From the NCBI GenBank assembly GCA_002384725.1, contig DGBF01000087.1, forward strand, positions 1 through 9,648: 9,648 bases of DNA, in the 5' to 3' direction. Below, one piece after another: positions 1 to 7,015 of this stretch. Made by a program: the position numbers and the translations under genes. The notes below the pieces were generated by a model. That model saw nothing but the letters and a program-made list of their open reading frames with translations, was not told the DNA's origin and searched no databases. The DNA is from Flavobacteriales bacterium UBA4011 (GTDB lineage: Bacteria > Bacteroidota > Bacteroidia > Flavobacteriales_D > Crocinitomicaceae). Numbering within the stretch: position 1 is the stretch's first letter; each line of letters opens with the position of its first letter.

Positions 1-39
1 ATTTGGTAGATGCGACAGAACCGGAATATATGGGGAATA

Positions 40-78
40 AAAAAGTCAAACCATTGATATACAATGATTTGACTTTTT
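40..78 (-). terminator. Hairpin terminator of the tRNA-Arg gene, possibly bidirectional
   Basis: An 11-bp perfect inverted repeat (40-50 with 68-78, arm AAAAAGTCAAA) continues after one C/A mismatch into 5 more base pairs (52-56 with 62-66, CATTG/CAATG) around an ATATA loop. On the minus strand it begins 6 nt after the tRNA 3' end and finishes in a run of T, as expected of an intrinsic terminator. The plus-strand side also ends in T-rich sequence, so it may stop a plus-strand gene that lies left of the window. Confidence 0.8.
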
Positions 79-84
79 ATTTTG

Positions 85-158
85 TGACCCTGGCAGGATT
101 CTAACCTGCAACCGCTGGAGCCGAAATCCAGTGCGCTATACAGTTGCGCCACAGAGCC
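85..158 (-). tRNA. tRNA-Arg (anticodon UCG)
   Basis: A full cloverleaf of 74 nt can be folded on the minus strand. The acceptor stem GGCTCTG/CAGGGTC has two G-U pairs and discriminator A. The D stem is GCGC/GCGC with a 9-nt loop. The anticodon stem is CTGGA/TCCAG with loop TTTCGGC, which gives anticodon TCG (Arg, CGA/CGG codons) after U33. The variable loop has 5 nt, and the T stem is GCAGG/CCTGC with loop TTAGAAT. The 3' CCA is not encoded, since the discriminator A is followed by CAA, so CCA must be added by the tRNA nucleotidyltransferase. The tertiary positions are odd: D-loop position 19 is T instead of the usual G, and T-loop position 56 is A instead of the usual C, so the G19-C56 pair appears exchanged for U19-A56. 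A15-U48 is kept. A promoter lies just upstream and a strong terminator just downstream, so the gene looks singly transcribed. Confidence 0.93.
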
Positions 159-174
159 ATTTATTATTCCCCTA

Positions 175-208
175 CAAAAGTAAGGTTTTCACTCAATTCT
201 GCGTTCAA
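175..208 (-). promoter_or_regulatory. Promoter of tRNA-Arg (-33 TTG, -7 TACTTTTG)
   Basis: On the minus strand, TACTTTTG (175-182) matches the Bacteroidota -7 consensus TAnnTTTG. A TTG (206-208) lies 23 bp upstream, inside the 17-23 bp spacing I recall for Flavobacterium promoters. Transcription would begin about 12 nt before the tRNA 5' end. It is arranged back to back with the porZ promoter. Confidence 0.55.
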
Positions 209-229
209 TCCCCAAAGTTTTTCGACCTT

Positions 230-237
230 TATATTTG
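230..237 (+). promoter_or_regulatory. -7 box TATATTTG upstream of porZ
   Basis: TATATTTG is an exact match to the Bacteroidota -7 consensus TAnnTTTG, 54 nt before the porZ start codon, which would give a leader of about 49 nt. No TTG is present at the right distance for a -33 element, so the assignment rests on the -7 box alone. Confidence 0.45.
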
Positions 238-291
238 TATTAAAAATAAAACACATGATTTGGCGTTATTTTCGCACAATCTAGCGGGTAT

Positions 292-2658
292 ATGCAAGTA
301 TTTAAAACAAAAATCAAGATAATCTTTCAAGCAACTAACATTCTGCTAGGCGTACTTTTCATTTCTAACTCTACTTTTGGTCAATCAGCTATGGGAGGGT
401 GGACGCTTCACGTACCAGCCAAAAATGCGAGTTCAGTAGTATTAGATGGCGACATGGTTTATGCAGCTTTCGACAATGGAATTCTCGCATACGACACCGA
501 TGCGAAAGAACGATCAGTTATGACTTCTACCAATAGTTTGTCTGATGTGCGCGTTTCAACTTTGGGTTATGAACCCATTTCAAAAACTGTTGTTATTGGT
601 TATCAAAATGGAAATGTTGACCTGTTGAACGGAAACTCTGTTTTTAATCTACCGGCAATCAAACTAGCACAAATTCAAGGAATTAAAGAAATTGAAACGA
701 TAAAAAGTTACCAAGGGAAAGTGTATTTGACAACTGGATTTGGTGTTGTGGTCATTGACCCAATCAAACAAGAGGTTCGCGATACGTATTATCCAACAGA
801 GAACAAGGAATTAATAGCGGACATCGAATTTTCTGGAGATACTGTTTTTGTCTTAACGCAAAACAAGGTGCTTTTTGCCAACAAAAATAGTCCTGGATTG
901 GGAGATTTTAATCAATGGACTAGCGACACAAGAGTTCCATTAAATACAGATGATTCATATCAACATTTGTTGCATGTAAACAATCATTTATTGATTTCGA
1001 AAATTGATGTCAGTTACGGCAATGACTCAGTTTATTCGATAACGAGTGGTGGTTTGCAATTCATCGATGTAGATGGATTTGATTTAGAAATTCATTCCAT
1101 TTCTAATCACAATCAAAAATTGGCTTATAACGTAGCTGGAGGAATCTTTGTAATGAAGAGTGATTTTTCAGGAATCGATTTCACTAGAAACTATTATGAT
1201 CAAGGCGAGTTTCCTGATATGAATTACACGGTTTGGCGAGATGGCACGATTTACATTTCTGATAGAAACGCAGGCCTCGTTATATTGGATAGATTTGGTG
1301 ATTTTGACAGAATAGGATTTTCTGGCCCTCCAAAAAGCAGCTTTTATTCCTTGGATTGGGAAGATGGGAAGCTACTTGTTACAGGTGGTGGTTTAAGTGG
1401 AACCTTTTTCACTTTTAACAATTCTGGCTTCTATTTATTGGAAGATCAAGAATGGAGTTTGTACAACAAAGAAAGTATCGCGCTTTGGGGGGATAGCTTG
1501 CCTATTTTTGATTTTGTTACCGCAAGCATCAATCCGAAAAATCCTGATGAGTTTGCCATGGGAACATATTCTGGGGTGCCGCTCGCAGTAGTCAATAAAG
1601 CACAAACAAGAACGGAGTTGTACAACAACGCCAATTCGCCATTGGAACCAACCAGTCTAGGTAATGGCTGGTCGTATTTATCCGATATACAATATGATTC
1701 AAGAGGAAATTTATGGGTTGTCAATGCATACTGCGACAAAACTTTGAAGGTTCTCACAGATGCTGGGAATTGGGTGAACTTCGATATGGGGGGGAATTCT
1801 AAAAACAAAATCACTGGAAAATTAACCATTGATTATAACGAAAACGTATGGTTTGCCGTGGAAGGCAGAGGTCTTTTCGCTTTGGACTACAACGAGACTA
1901 TTGATAATCTCGCAGACGACAAGAAAAAGCAATTTCAAAAAGGCGAAGGACAAGGAAATTTACCGTCCAATTCGGTAAGAGCGATTGCCGTAGATTTTGA
2001 TAACGAAATTTGGGTAGGAACCGATGCAGGTTTCGCGATAATTTATAATTCAGACAATGTTTTTGACGCAAGTCCAGGAGATTTTGATGCGCAACGTATA
2101 AAACTGGACTTTGAAGGCAATGTGGAATATTTGCTGGGTGGAACAGTCATTAATGACATCGAAGTAGATGGAGGAAATCGAAAATGGATAGGAACAGAAG
2201 GAACGGGTATCTTTTTGATGTCGGCGGATGGGACCACTATTTTAGAGAACTATACCGTTGAAAATTCTGCCTTGATTTCGGATGTTATTTTAGACTTAGA
2301 AATTGACCACAATACAGGCGAAGTGTATTGTGTGACGGACATTGGTTTAATTTCGTTCCGCACAGATGCCAGCTATGAAGACCCTGATTATGAAAATGTA
2401 AACGTCTTCCCCAATCCTGCTACACCTGATTTTGACGGACTAATCACCATTCAAGGTATTCGGTACAATTCGGATGTGAGGATAACCGATATTGGCGGAA
2501 ATTTAGTGTACAAAACTACCTCAAATGGCGGCACTGCAGTATGGAGCGGTAAGAATCTAGATGGAACAAAAGTTGCCTCTGGTGTTTACTTAATTTGGAC
2601 CGCAGCCAACGAAGGAAAAGGCCGAAAAGTAGGCAAAGTAGTAGTAATCAATGATTAA
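292..2658 (+). CDS. porZ: PorZ-like type IX secretion attachment-complex protein (propeller domains plus C-terminal domain)
   Basis: The 788-residue exported protein has a signal peptide at about 1-31 (basic start, hydrophobic core, end near TFGQ). A long beta-propeller body follows, with repeats of the two-component-regulator-propeller type late in the chain (NLWVVNA, NVWFAVEGRGLF, EIWVGTDAG, RKWIGTEGTG). The last ~87 residues (702-788) form a T9SS type A C-terminal domain, beginning NVFPNPA and ending with the usual SGVYLIW and KVGKVVVI strands. This architecture and length fit PorZ, known in Porphyromonas gingivalis as a surface member of the PorU/PorV/PorQ/PorZ attachment complex. There it binds anionic lipopolysaccharide, which is joined to T9SS cargo, and it keeps its own C-terminal domain. 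Here recO follows after 2 nt, which suggests co-transcription. I recall this adjacency in other Bacteroidota but cannot check it. The alternative is an ordinary T9SS cargo protein with propellers; the size and the recO neighbour favour PorZ. Start ATG 292 gives a clean signal peptide and lies behind a -7 box. Confidence 0.8.
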   Translation: MQVFKTKIKIIFQATNILLGVLFISNSTFGQSAMGGWTLHVPAKNASSVVLDGDMVYAAFDNGILAYDTDAKERSVMTSTNSLSDVRVSTLGYEPISKTVVIGYQNGNVDLLNGNSVFNLPAIKLAQIQGIKEIETIKSYQGKVYLTTGFGVVVIDPIKQEVRDTYYPTENKELIADIEFSGDTVFVLTQNKVLFANKNSPGLGDFNQWTSDTRVPLNTDDSYQHLLHVNNHLLISKIDVSYGNDSVYSITSGGLQFIDVDGFDLEIHSISNHNQKLAYNVAGGIFVMKSDFSGIDFTRNYYDQGEFPDMNYTVWRDGTIYISDRNAGLVILDRFGDFDRIGFSGPPKSSFYSLDWEDGKLLVTGGGLSGTFFTFNNSGFYLLEDQEWSLYNKESIALWGDSLPIFDFVTASINPKNPDEFAMGTYSGVPLAVVNKAQTRTELYNNANSPLEPTSLGNGWSYLSDIQYDSRGNLWVVNAYCDKTLKVLTDAGNWVNFDMGGNSKNKITGKLTIDYNENVWFAVEGRGLFALDYNETIDNLADDKKKQFQKGEGQGNLPSNSVRAIAVDFDNEIWVGTDAGFAIIYNSDNVFDASPGDFDAQRIKLDFEGNVEYLLGGTVINDIEVDGGNRKWIGTEGTGIFLMSADGTTILENYTVENSALISDVILDLEIDHNTGEVYCVTDIGLISFRTDASYEDPDYENVNVFPNPATPDFDGLITIQGIRYNSDVRITDIGGNLVYKTTSNGGTAVWSGKNLDGTKVASGVYLIWTAANEGKGRKVGKVVVIND

Positions 2659-2660
2659 AA

Positions 2661-3350
2661 ATGAAGGAAAGTGATGTAGGTATTTTCATTCAGCGCATAC
2701 CGTTTTCCGAAACAAGTGCTGTTGTTAGCTACTTTACGCAAAACCACGGATTTCAGAAATTTTTATTTCTGGGCGCAAAAAAGAAAGCGAATCTGCTTTT
2801 CCCACTAAATGTTCAAGAACTCGCCTATTTTTTTCGCAATGAAAGCGAATTGGGGAAATTGACCCAAGTGGAATCTACCATGGAAGTCACACAGATCCCT
2901 TTCGATCCCTTTCGCTCTAGCATAGCCTTTTTTGTCGCTGAAGTCTTGGAGAAATGTCTGAACCATACTGAGAAAGATGAACAACTATTTTTTTTCCTAC
3001 GGAATAAAATTCAAGAACTTGAAACGCAAGAAAATCTCGCTATGTTTCCAATTCGTTTTCTCTTGGAGTTAACATTTTTCTTGGGAATCGAACCGCAAAT
3101 CGAAGAAGAAACGAACGTTCATTTCAATATGGAGGAAGGCGTTTTTGCCCGTAATGTGCAAAAGGATAAATACTGTTCTGAAGAATGCAGCGCCATTCTT
3201 TTTAGCTTGTTGATGAACGAAGAAGTTAAAATCAATCATGCACTGCGCAAAGAAACCCTAGAAGTGTTATTGGTGTATTACAAATTGCATCTAGAGCATT
3301 TCGGGAACCTGAAATCGAAGGAAGTTTTGGAAACCATCTTAGAACCATAA
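2661..3350 (+). CDS. recO: DNA repair protein RecO
   Basis: RecO is the recombination mediator that works with RecR to load RecA on SSB-coated single-stranded DNA in the RecFOR pathway, in the cytoplasm. The 229-residue protein has the N-terminal OB-fold pattern (GIFIQRIPFSETSAVV, then FTQNHGFQKFLFLGAKKK). A mostly helical C-terminal part follows, with the Bacteroidota-style segments FDPFRSSIAFFVAEVLEK and RFLLELTFFLGIEP. Length is normal for the phylum. Only two clustered cysteines (C172 and C176) are visible in the C-terminal part, so the four-cysteine zinc module of some RecO proteins is absent. The start codon is 2 nt after the porZ stop and no promoter fits between them, so recO is probably translated from the porZ transcript. 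An 8-T run at about 2988-2995 codes for consecutive Phe residues and is in frame. Confidence 0.88.
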   Translation: MKESDVGIFIQRIPFSETSAVVSYFTQNHGFQKFLFLGAKKKANLLFPLNVQELAYFFRNESELGKLTQVESTMEVTQIPFDPFRSSIAFFVAEVLEKCLNHTEKDEQLFFFLRNKIQELETQENLAMFPIRFLLELTFFLGIEPQIEEETNVHFNMEEGVFARNVQKDKYCSEECSAILFSLLMNEEVKINHALRKETLEVLLVYYKLHLEHFGNLKSKEVLETILEP

Positions 3351-3352
3351 AA

Positions 3353-3379
3353 AAAAGCCGAACGCGAGGAACGACTTTT
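3353..3379 (-). terminator. Intrinsic terminator between convergent recO and the lipoprotein gene
   Basis: Read on the minus strand, AAAAGTCG (3379-3372) pairs with CGGCTTTT (3360-3353) over 8 bp including one U-G wobble, with an 11-nt loop, and continues into more T residues. It lies about 50 nt past the stop of the minus-strand lipoprotein gene. On the plus strand the same fold contains a C-A mismatch, so it would work less well for recO. Confidence 0.55.
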
Positions 3380-3427
3380 ATAATTGCAAGCTGAGAGCCA
3401 TTTAATTTAACAATAGTGTGTCTCTGT

Positions 3428-5143
3428 CTATCGAGACAACTTTATAAAAATAGTCGATATATCTAACAATTCCATAGGATTCGGTTGAAAATTCTTCACT
3501 TTTTTATTAATCAACACCAAAAAGTCACCCGTTAAAATCGGCATAACTACCGCGTCGTCTACGATTTTTTGATCACACATGACAAACAACTGATTTCGTA
3601 TATCTTCATCTTGTTCCTTATTGGCTTGTTCTAGGATATGATCGTACTCGGCATTTTTGTACCGGAAGGAGTTAATGGTATTGTTGTTTGCGCTAATGTT
3701 ACTGCCGTAAAAGATACTCAAGAAATTTTCTGGATGCGGATAATCGGCAATCCAACCAGCACGCCAAAGTTTGGCTTCACCTTTCTCAATAGCTTTGTCT
3801 CTTTGGTCTGTGCTACACAGTTTAATGCCCAATTCAATCCCTAAATTTTTCTTCAATTGCTGAACCACTCCTTTAACTAGGTTGTGCGATGCGGAATTTT
3901 TCAAAGCGTTGACGTATATATCAATTTTCGGAAAGTCTTTACCATTCGGGTAACCGGCCTCAGCCATTAGTCTTCGGGCTTGAACCGTATCAAAAGCCAA
4001 GTTTTTTACATCGTCATTTGGATAAAAATCGAGTGGTGGCAAAAACCCATTTGCAGCTGGCCAACCTTCACCTCCCAGCCATGCATTAACCAATTCGGTG
4101 CGGTTGATAGCTTGATTAAAGGCTCTACGAACACGAACATCTTGACATTCTTTACTTTGATTGGCAAAACCAATATAGCTTACGCTCATACTTGGCTCTG
4201 AAAACACTTTGTGTATTACGTTTTCACCATTTTGGGCTTCTTCTAATGTTCCCAATAAGTGATTGATTTCTTCAGCTGGGATATTTAATACGATATCAGT
4301 TTTTGAATTTTGAAAATCAGCTAACTCGCCCTGTTTGCTGCTGTAATATCTCATTTCAAACCCATCCAAATAAGGTAATTGATTACCTAGTTTGTCCTTT
4401 TTCCAATACTTCGGAAAGCGTTTCAGTTTTAAAAATTCAGCCGTGTTTTTTTCCAACATAAACGGCCCCGTGCCTACAGGATTTTTCGAAATATCTTTTC
4501 CATACATTTCAAATGCTTCCTGCGCGACCATTCCTAAATTACTGTGGGTGAGTACTTTTTCGAATCCGGCAAACGGCTCTATTAATTCGATCGTAATTTG
4601 GTTTTCTCTGGATACTTTAATTCCAGAAACACCATTTTTCGTCAGTTTTGTTCTTGTTTTCTTATTATATTCTTTCGCTCCTTTAACTCGGTTGATCAAT
4701 AAAAAACTGGATTTATTGGCGCTTAGCCCTGAGCAAGCCAAATCCAAGGAGAATTTGACATCTTTTGCTGTCAATAATTTAATTTCACCTTTGAAACAGG
4801 CATTCGGTTGAAAGTAGACATCTTTTCGAATATCCAGCGTATAGGTTAAACCATCTTCACTGACTTTGTAATTTTTTGCAATGTTTGGAATCGTTTGCAT
4901 GGTTCGGGTATCAAGCCGCAAAAGTGATTCGAAAATCTGATAGGTAATGTCTCTCGTAAATTTGTTGGTTCCTCCGTGCGGAAAGAGTTCGTCCACTTTC
5001 TCTAGTGATTGCATTTTTAAAATACCACCATACCAAACGTCTCCTTTGCCTTGCTTTTGCATAGCCGACTGGTCATCATTACCACAAGAAATCACTGCAA
5101 ATACAAGGGATATCTGCAAAAACAGATTAAAAAGGGTCTTCAT
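3428..5143 (-). CDS. ABC transporter substrate-binding lipoprotein, family 5 (OppA/DppA type)
   Basis: The 571-residue protein belongs to the extracellular solute-binding family 5, whose members usually carry peptides or nickel to an ABC importer. The N-terminus is a lipoprotein signal (hydrophobic stretch, VISC, lipid-bearing Cys20) followed by GNDDQ. Acidic residues just behind the lipid Cys resemble the Bacteroidota surface-export signal, so outer-surface display is possible but unproven. Family hallmarks in order are GTGPFML near residue 223, RVRRAFNQAINR near 340, EAGYPNG near 395 and ADYPHPEN near 465, and length is typical. No permease or ATPase gene lies next to it, so the transporter partner must be elsewhere or the protein has another role. 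It lies 40 nt downstream of trpS on the same strand and may share its transcript. A 16-bp palindrome ends 2 nt before the ATG. The substrate cannot be told from the sequence. Confidence 0.85.
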   Translation of the reverse strand: MKTLFNLFLQISLVFAVISCGNDDQSAMQKQGKGDVWYGGILKMQSLEKVDELFPHGGTNKFTRDITYQIFESLLRLDTRTMQTIPNIAKNYKVSEDGLTYTLDIRKDVYFQPNACFKGEIKLLTAKDVKFSLDLACSGLSANKSSFLLINRVKGAKEYNKKTRTKLTKNGVSGIKVSRENQITIELIEPFAGFEKVLTHSNLGMVAQEAFEMYGKDISKNPVGTGPFMLEKNTAEFLKLKRFPKYWKKDKLGNQLPYLDGFEMRYYSSKQGELADFQNSKTDIVLNIPAEEINHLLGTLEEAQNGENVIHKVFSEPSMSVSYIGFANQSKECQDVRVRRAFNQAINRTELVNAWLGGEGWPAANGFLPPLDFYPNDDVKNLAFDTVQARRLMAEAGYPNGKDFPKIDIYVNALKNSASHNLVKGVVQQLKKNLGIELGIKLCSTDQRDKAIEKGEAKLWRAGWIADYPHPENFLSIFYGSNISANNNTINSFRYKNAEYDHILEQANKEQDEDIRNQLFVMCDQKIVDDAVVMPILTGDFLVLINKKVKNFQPNPMELLDISTIFIKLSR

Positions 5144-5145
5144 TT

Positions 5146-5161
5146 TTCTATCTAGATAGAA
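5146..5161. promoter_or_regulatory. Perfect 16-bp palindrome just upstream of the lipoprotein start codon
   Basis: TTCTATCTAGATAGAA is a perfect dyad ending 2 nt before the minus-strand ATG at 5143. An imperfect -7 box, TATATTCG (5162-5169, minus), directly abuts it, so a transcript from there would start inside the palindrome. It could be a repressor operator. As RNA it could form a 6-bp stem with a CTAG loop that hides the ribosome entry region. Neither role is shown by the sequence alone. Confidence 0.45.
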
Positions 5162-5183
5162 CGAATATACTGAAAATCAATGA

Positions 5184-6155
5184 TTAAAGATATCCCAATT
5201 TTTTTCTTGTTCGTTGAAGAACTTCTTTTGCTACTTTTCTTGCTTTTTCGGCTCCTTTCAACAGTTCTTTATCAATTTCAGCCTTGTTTTCCATCAAATA
5301 GGTATATCGTTCGCGTTCATTTTTGAATTTTTCTAGAATCAATTCGAATAATTCCTGTTTTGCGTGACCATAACCGTAGTTACCCGCCAAGTATTTTTGA
5401 CAGATTGCTTCTATTTGTTCAGGTGTAGCTAGCAATTTATAAATCGTTACGATATTACACGTGTCGGGGTCTTTTGGTTCTTCAAGTCCTTTACTATCCG
5501 TTTCAATGGACATAACTTGCTTGCGCAATTGCTTATCAGAAAGGAAGATGTTGATAAAATTATTCGCCGATTTACTCATTTTTCCACCGTTCGTTCCGGG
5601 CACCGTTTTCGTCTCTTCACTCACTTTCGTTTTGGGAACAACAAATGTTTCTCCCATCTGGAGGTTGAATTTCTCGGCAACGTCACGTGTAATCTCTAAA
5701 TGTTGTTCTTGGTCTTTTCCTACCGGAACTTCATGCGCATCAAATAATAAAATGTCGGCCGCCATTAAAATTGGGTAGGTGAAAAGGGCACCATTCACAT
5801 CGTTTAATCGATCAGCTTTGTCCTTGAAACTGTGAGCCAAAGTCAAGCGTTGAAACGAAAAAAAACTAAGTAAATACCACATCAATTCCGTTACTTCTGG
5901 AATATCGCTTTGTCGGTAAAAAACGGTTCGTTGAGAGTTTAACCCACACGCCAACCATACAGCAGCAGTGGAGTAGGTGTTTTCCATCATCACCTCGGAA
6001 TCTTTGATTTGTGTCAAAGAATGCAAATCTGCGATGAATAGAAAAGATTCTTTTTTTGGGTCCTTTGCCATTTCAATAGCTGGCAAAATGGCTCCTAATA
6101 AATTACCCAAATGAGGCGTTCCTGTACTCTGTACTCCTGTTAAAATGCGAGTCAT
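5184..6155 (-). CDS. trpS: Tryptophanyl-tRNA synthetase
   Basis: This class I aminoacyl-tRNA synthetase joins tryptophan to tRNA-Trp in the cytoplasm. The 323-residue protein opens with GVQSTGTPHLGN, whose PHLGN (14-18) is the HIGH-type motif. The second nucleotide-binding motif is KMSKS at 192-196. Between them lie the TrpS segments FIADLHSLT, YRQSDIPEV, ALFTYPILMAADIL and VPVGKDQEQHLE, the last being the region that recognises the substrate. Length matches bacterial TrpS. A longer reading from TTG 6173 would add six residues, but it overlaps the -7 box TAATTTTG (6171-6178). ATG 6155, behind an AGGA, is therefore preferred. The gene is divergent from the acyltransferase and is followed on the same strand by the substrate-binding lipoprotein gene. 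Confidence 0.95.
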   Translation of the reverse strand: MTRILTGVQSTGTPHLGNLLGAILPAIEMAKDPKKESFLFIADLHSLTQIKDSEVMMENTYSTAAVWLACGLNSQRTVFYRQSDIPEVTELMWYLLSFFSFQRLTLAHSFKDKADRLNDVNGALFTYPILMAADILLFDAHEVPVGKDQEQHLEITRDVAEKFNLQMGETFVVPKTKVSEETKTVPGTNGGKMSKSANNFINIFLSDKQLRKQVMSIETDSKGLEEPKDPDTCNIVTIYKLLATPEQIEAICQKYLAGNYGYGHAKQELFELILEKFKNERERYTYLMENKAEIDKELLKGAEKARKVAKEVLQRTRKKLGYL

Positions 6156-6170
6156 ATTCCTATTTTTGTT

Positions 6171-6178
6171 CAAAATTA
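6171..6178 (-). promoter_or_regulatory. -7 box TAATTTTG of trpS
   Basis: This is an exact TAnnTTTG match on the minus strand, ending 15 nt before the trpS ATG at 6155. The leader would be only about 10 nt. No TTG is found 17-23 bp upstream. The position argues against the in-frame TTG at 6173 as the start codon, because that codon lies inside the box. Confidence 0.5.
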
Positions 6179-6232
6179 CAATTAATAAACAATTTTAATC
6201 CTCGATTATAGGTGAAAGGTGTTCGCTTTGGT

Positions 6233-6240
6233 TATTTTTG
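6233..6240 (+). promoter_or_regulatory. -7-like box TATTTTTG directly before the acyltransferase ATG
   Basis: TATTTTTG matches TAnnTTTG and ends 4 nt before ATG 6245. If used, transcription would begin at or about the A of the ATG and the message would be leaderless. A chance match in AT-rich DNA is a real possibility, and no -33 TTG is seen. Confidence 0.3.
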
Positions 6241-6244
6241 GCAG

Positions 6245-6970
6245 ATGAAGTGGATAAAAGCCATTTTCACGAATCTTTGGAAGTTGTACGTTGGCTTTAT
6301 TTTTTGTCTGACGGCAATCGTTCTTTATCCCTTTTTTCTGATTGTTTTGGCCTTGCCGGATGGGCGTAAGCGCTCTTTCTCCCTTTTTGTGGTATGGAGT
6401 CGTTTGGTTCAGTTTTTTTGTATGTACCCGTTCAGAAAAAATAAAAGACTCGATACCAATGGTAAACCGTTTGTCCTAGTTGCCAATCACACTTCTTATT
6501 TGGACATATTTTTAATGTTTTCCTTGATCCCTAATCATCCTTTTTTATTCATAGGGAAAAGTGAAATTTTAGGATACCCGATTCTCAAAACGTATTTTAA
6601 AAACTTGAATATTCCGGTGGACAGAAAAAATAAATCACAAGCGGGTCGAGCATTTGTTTTGGCCCGAAAGGCGATTGAAGAAGGATTTTCCATCTGTATT
6701 TTTCCCGAAGGAGGAATTCCGGATCTCGAACCTCCTGAAATGGGGCGCTTCAAAGACGGCGCATTTCTCTTGGCACAAAAAACGGGTGTTCCGATTATTC
6801 CTGTATCGTTTCAGAACCATTATCGACTTTTTTCTGATCCCTCTGAAGGATTTGGTCCAGCTCGCCCAGGTTATTCGAATGTGTATGTTCATGACCCCAT
6901 TTATATTAATGACCAAAACTTAAAAGTGAAAAAACAAGAATGTCACGACTTGATACAATCCAAGTTGTGA
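6245..6970 (+). CDS. 1-acyl-sn-glycerol-3-phosphate acyltransferase (PlsC family)
   Basis: Members of this family move an acyl chain to lysophosphatidic acid to make phosphatidic acid in membrane phospholipid synthesis, at the inner face of the cytoplasmic membrane. Some Bacteroidota members instead acylate ornithine lipids, so the substrate is not certain. The 241-residue protein has an N-terminal hydrophobic segment (about 15-38). The catalytic NHTSYLD follows (His82, Asp87 of the H-x4-D motif), then the GKSEILGYPIL and PVDRKN region, the glycerol-phosphate-binding FPEGG (153-157), and the PIIPVSF block IV. All four motif blocks are present and length is normal. ATG 6245 is chosen over the in-frame GTG at 6212, which would add 11 residues; neither has a clear Shine-Dalgarno sequence, so the start is uncertain. 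It is divergent from trpS, and gatC follows with its own promoter. Confidence 0.88.
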   Translation: MKWIKAIFTNLWKLYVGFIFCLTAIVLYPFFLIVLALPDGRKRSFSLFVVWSRLVQFFCMYPFRKNKRLDTNGKPFVLVANHTSYLDIFLMFSLIPNHPFLFIGKSEILGYPILKTYFKNLNIPVDRKNKSQAGRAFVLARKAIEEGFSICIFPEGGIPDLEPPEMGRFKDGAFLLAQKTGVPIIPVSFQNHYRLFSDPSEGFGPARPGYSNVYVHDPIYINDQNLKVKKQECHDLIQSKL

Positions 6971-6998
6971 GTCTTTTCAAAGGAATTACATAAATTTG
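6965..6998 (+). promoter_or_regulatory. Promoter of gatC (-33 TTG, -7 TAAATTTG)
   Basis: TTG at 6965-6967 and TAAATTTG at 6991-6998 are separated by 23 bp, fitting the Flavobacterium-type promoter. The -33 TTG is the last sense codon of the acyltransferase gene, so the promoter overlaps that gene's end. The start site would be about 12 nt before the gatC ATG. Confidence 0.6.
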
Positions 6999-7015
6999 CA
7001 GCAGATAAATAGAAT

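Noticed and set aside
1..100. Possible 3' end of a plus-strand gene at the left edge, with one frame closing at TAA 38-40 and another running open into the tRNA locus.
   Set aside because: Fewer than 40 bases lie before the terminator hairpin, two frames are open, and neither gives a recognisable protein end. No gene can be assigned.
131..322. A 63-residue open frame overlapping the tRNA and the porZ promoter.
   Set aside because: It overlaps the tRNA on the other strand and the start of porZ, and its translation shows no domain. It is a chance frame.
2988..2995. A run of eight T in recO that could allow slippage or phase variation.
   Set aside because: The frame is intact across it, it codes for a plausible Phe-rich stretch, and such runs are common in AT-rich genes.
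3419..3438. A small inverted repeat TGTCTC/GAGACA spanning the stop codon of the lipoprotein gene.
   Set aside because: The stem is only 6 bp, has no T run after it, and a better terminator lies at 3353-3379.
6156..6173. An upstream TTG start for trpS that would add six residues.
   Set aside because: TTG 6173 lies inside the likely -7 box, and ATG 6155 gives the usual TrpS N-terminus (MTRILTGVQ).
6212..6244. A GTG start for the acyltransferase that would add 11 residues.
   Set aside because: The extra residues match no family feature, there is no Shine-Dalgarno sequence before the GTG, and the ATG leads straight into the membrane-anchored N-terminus. It cannot be fully excluded.
6535..6923. 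Several open frames of 70-93 residues on both strands inside the acyltransferase gene.
   Set aside because: They overlap conserved catalytic motifs of a clearly real gene and show no domain of their own.
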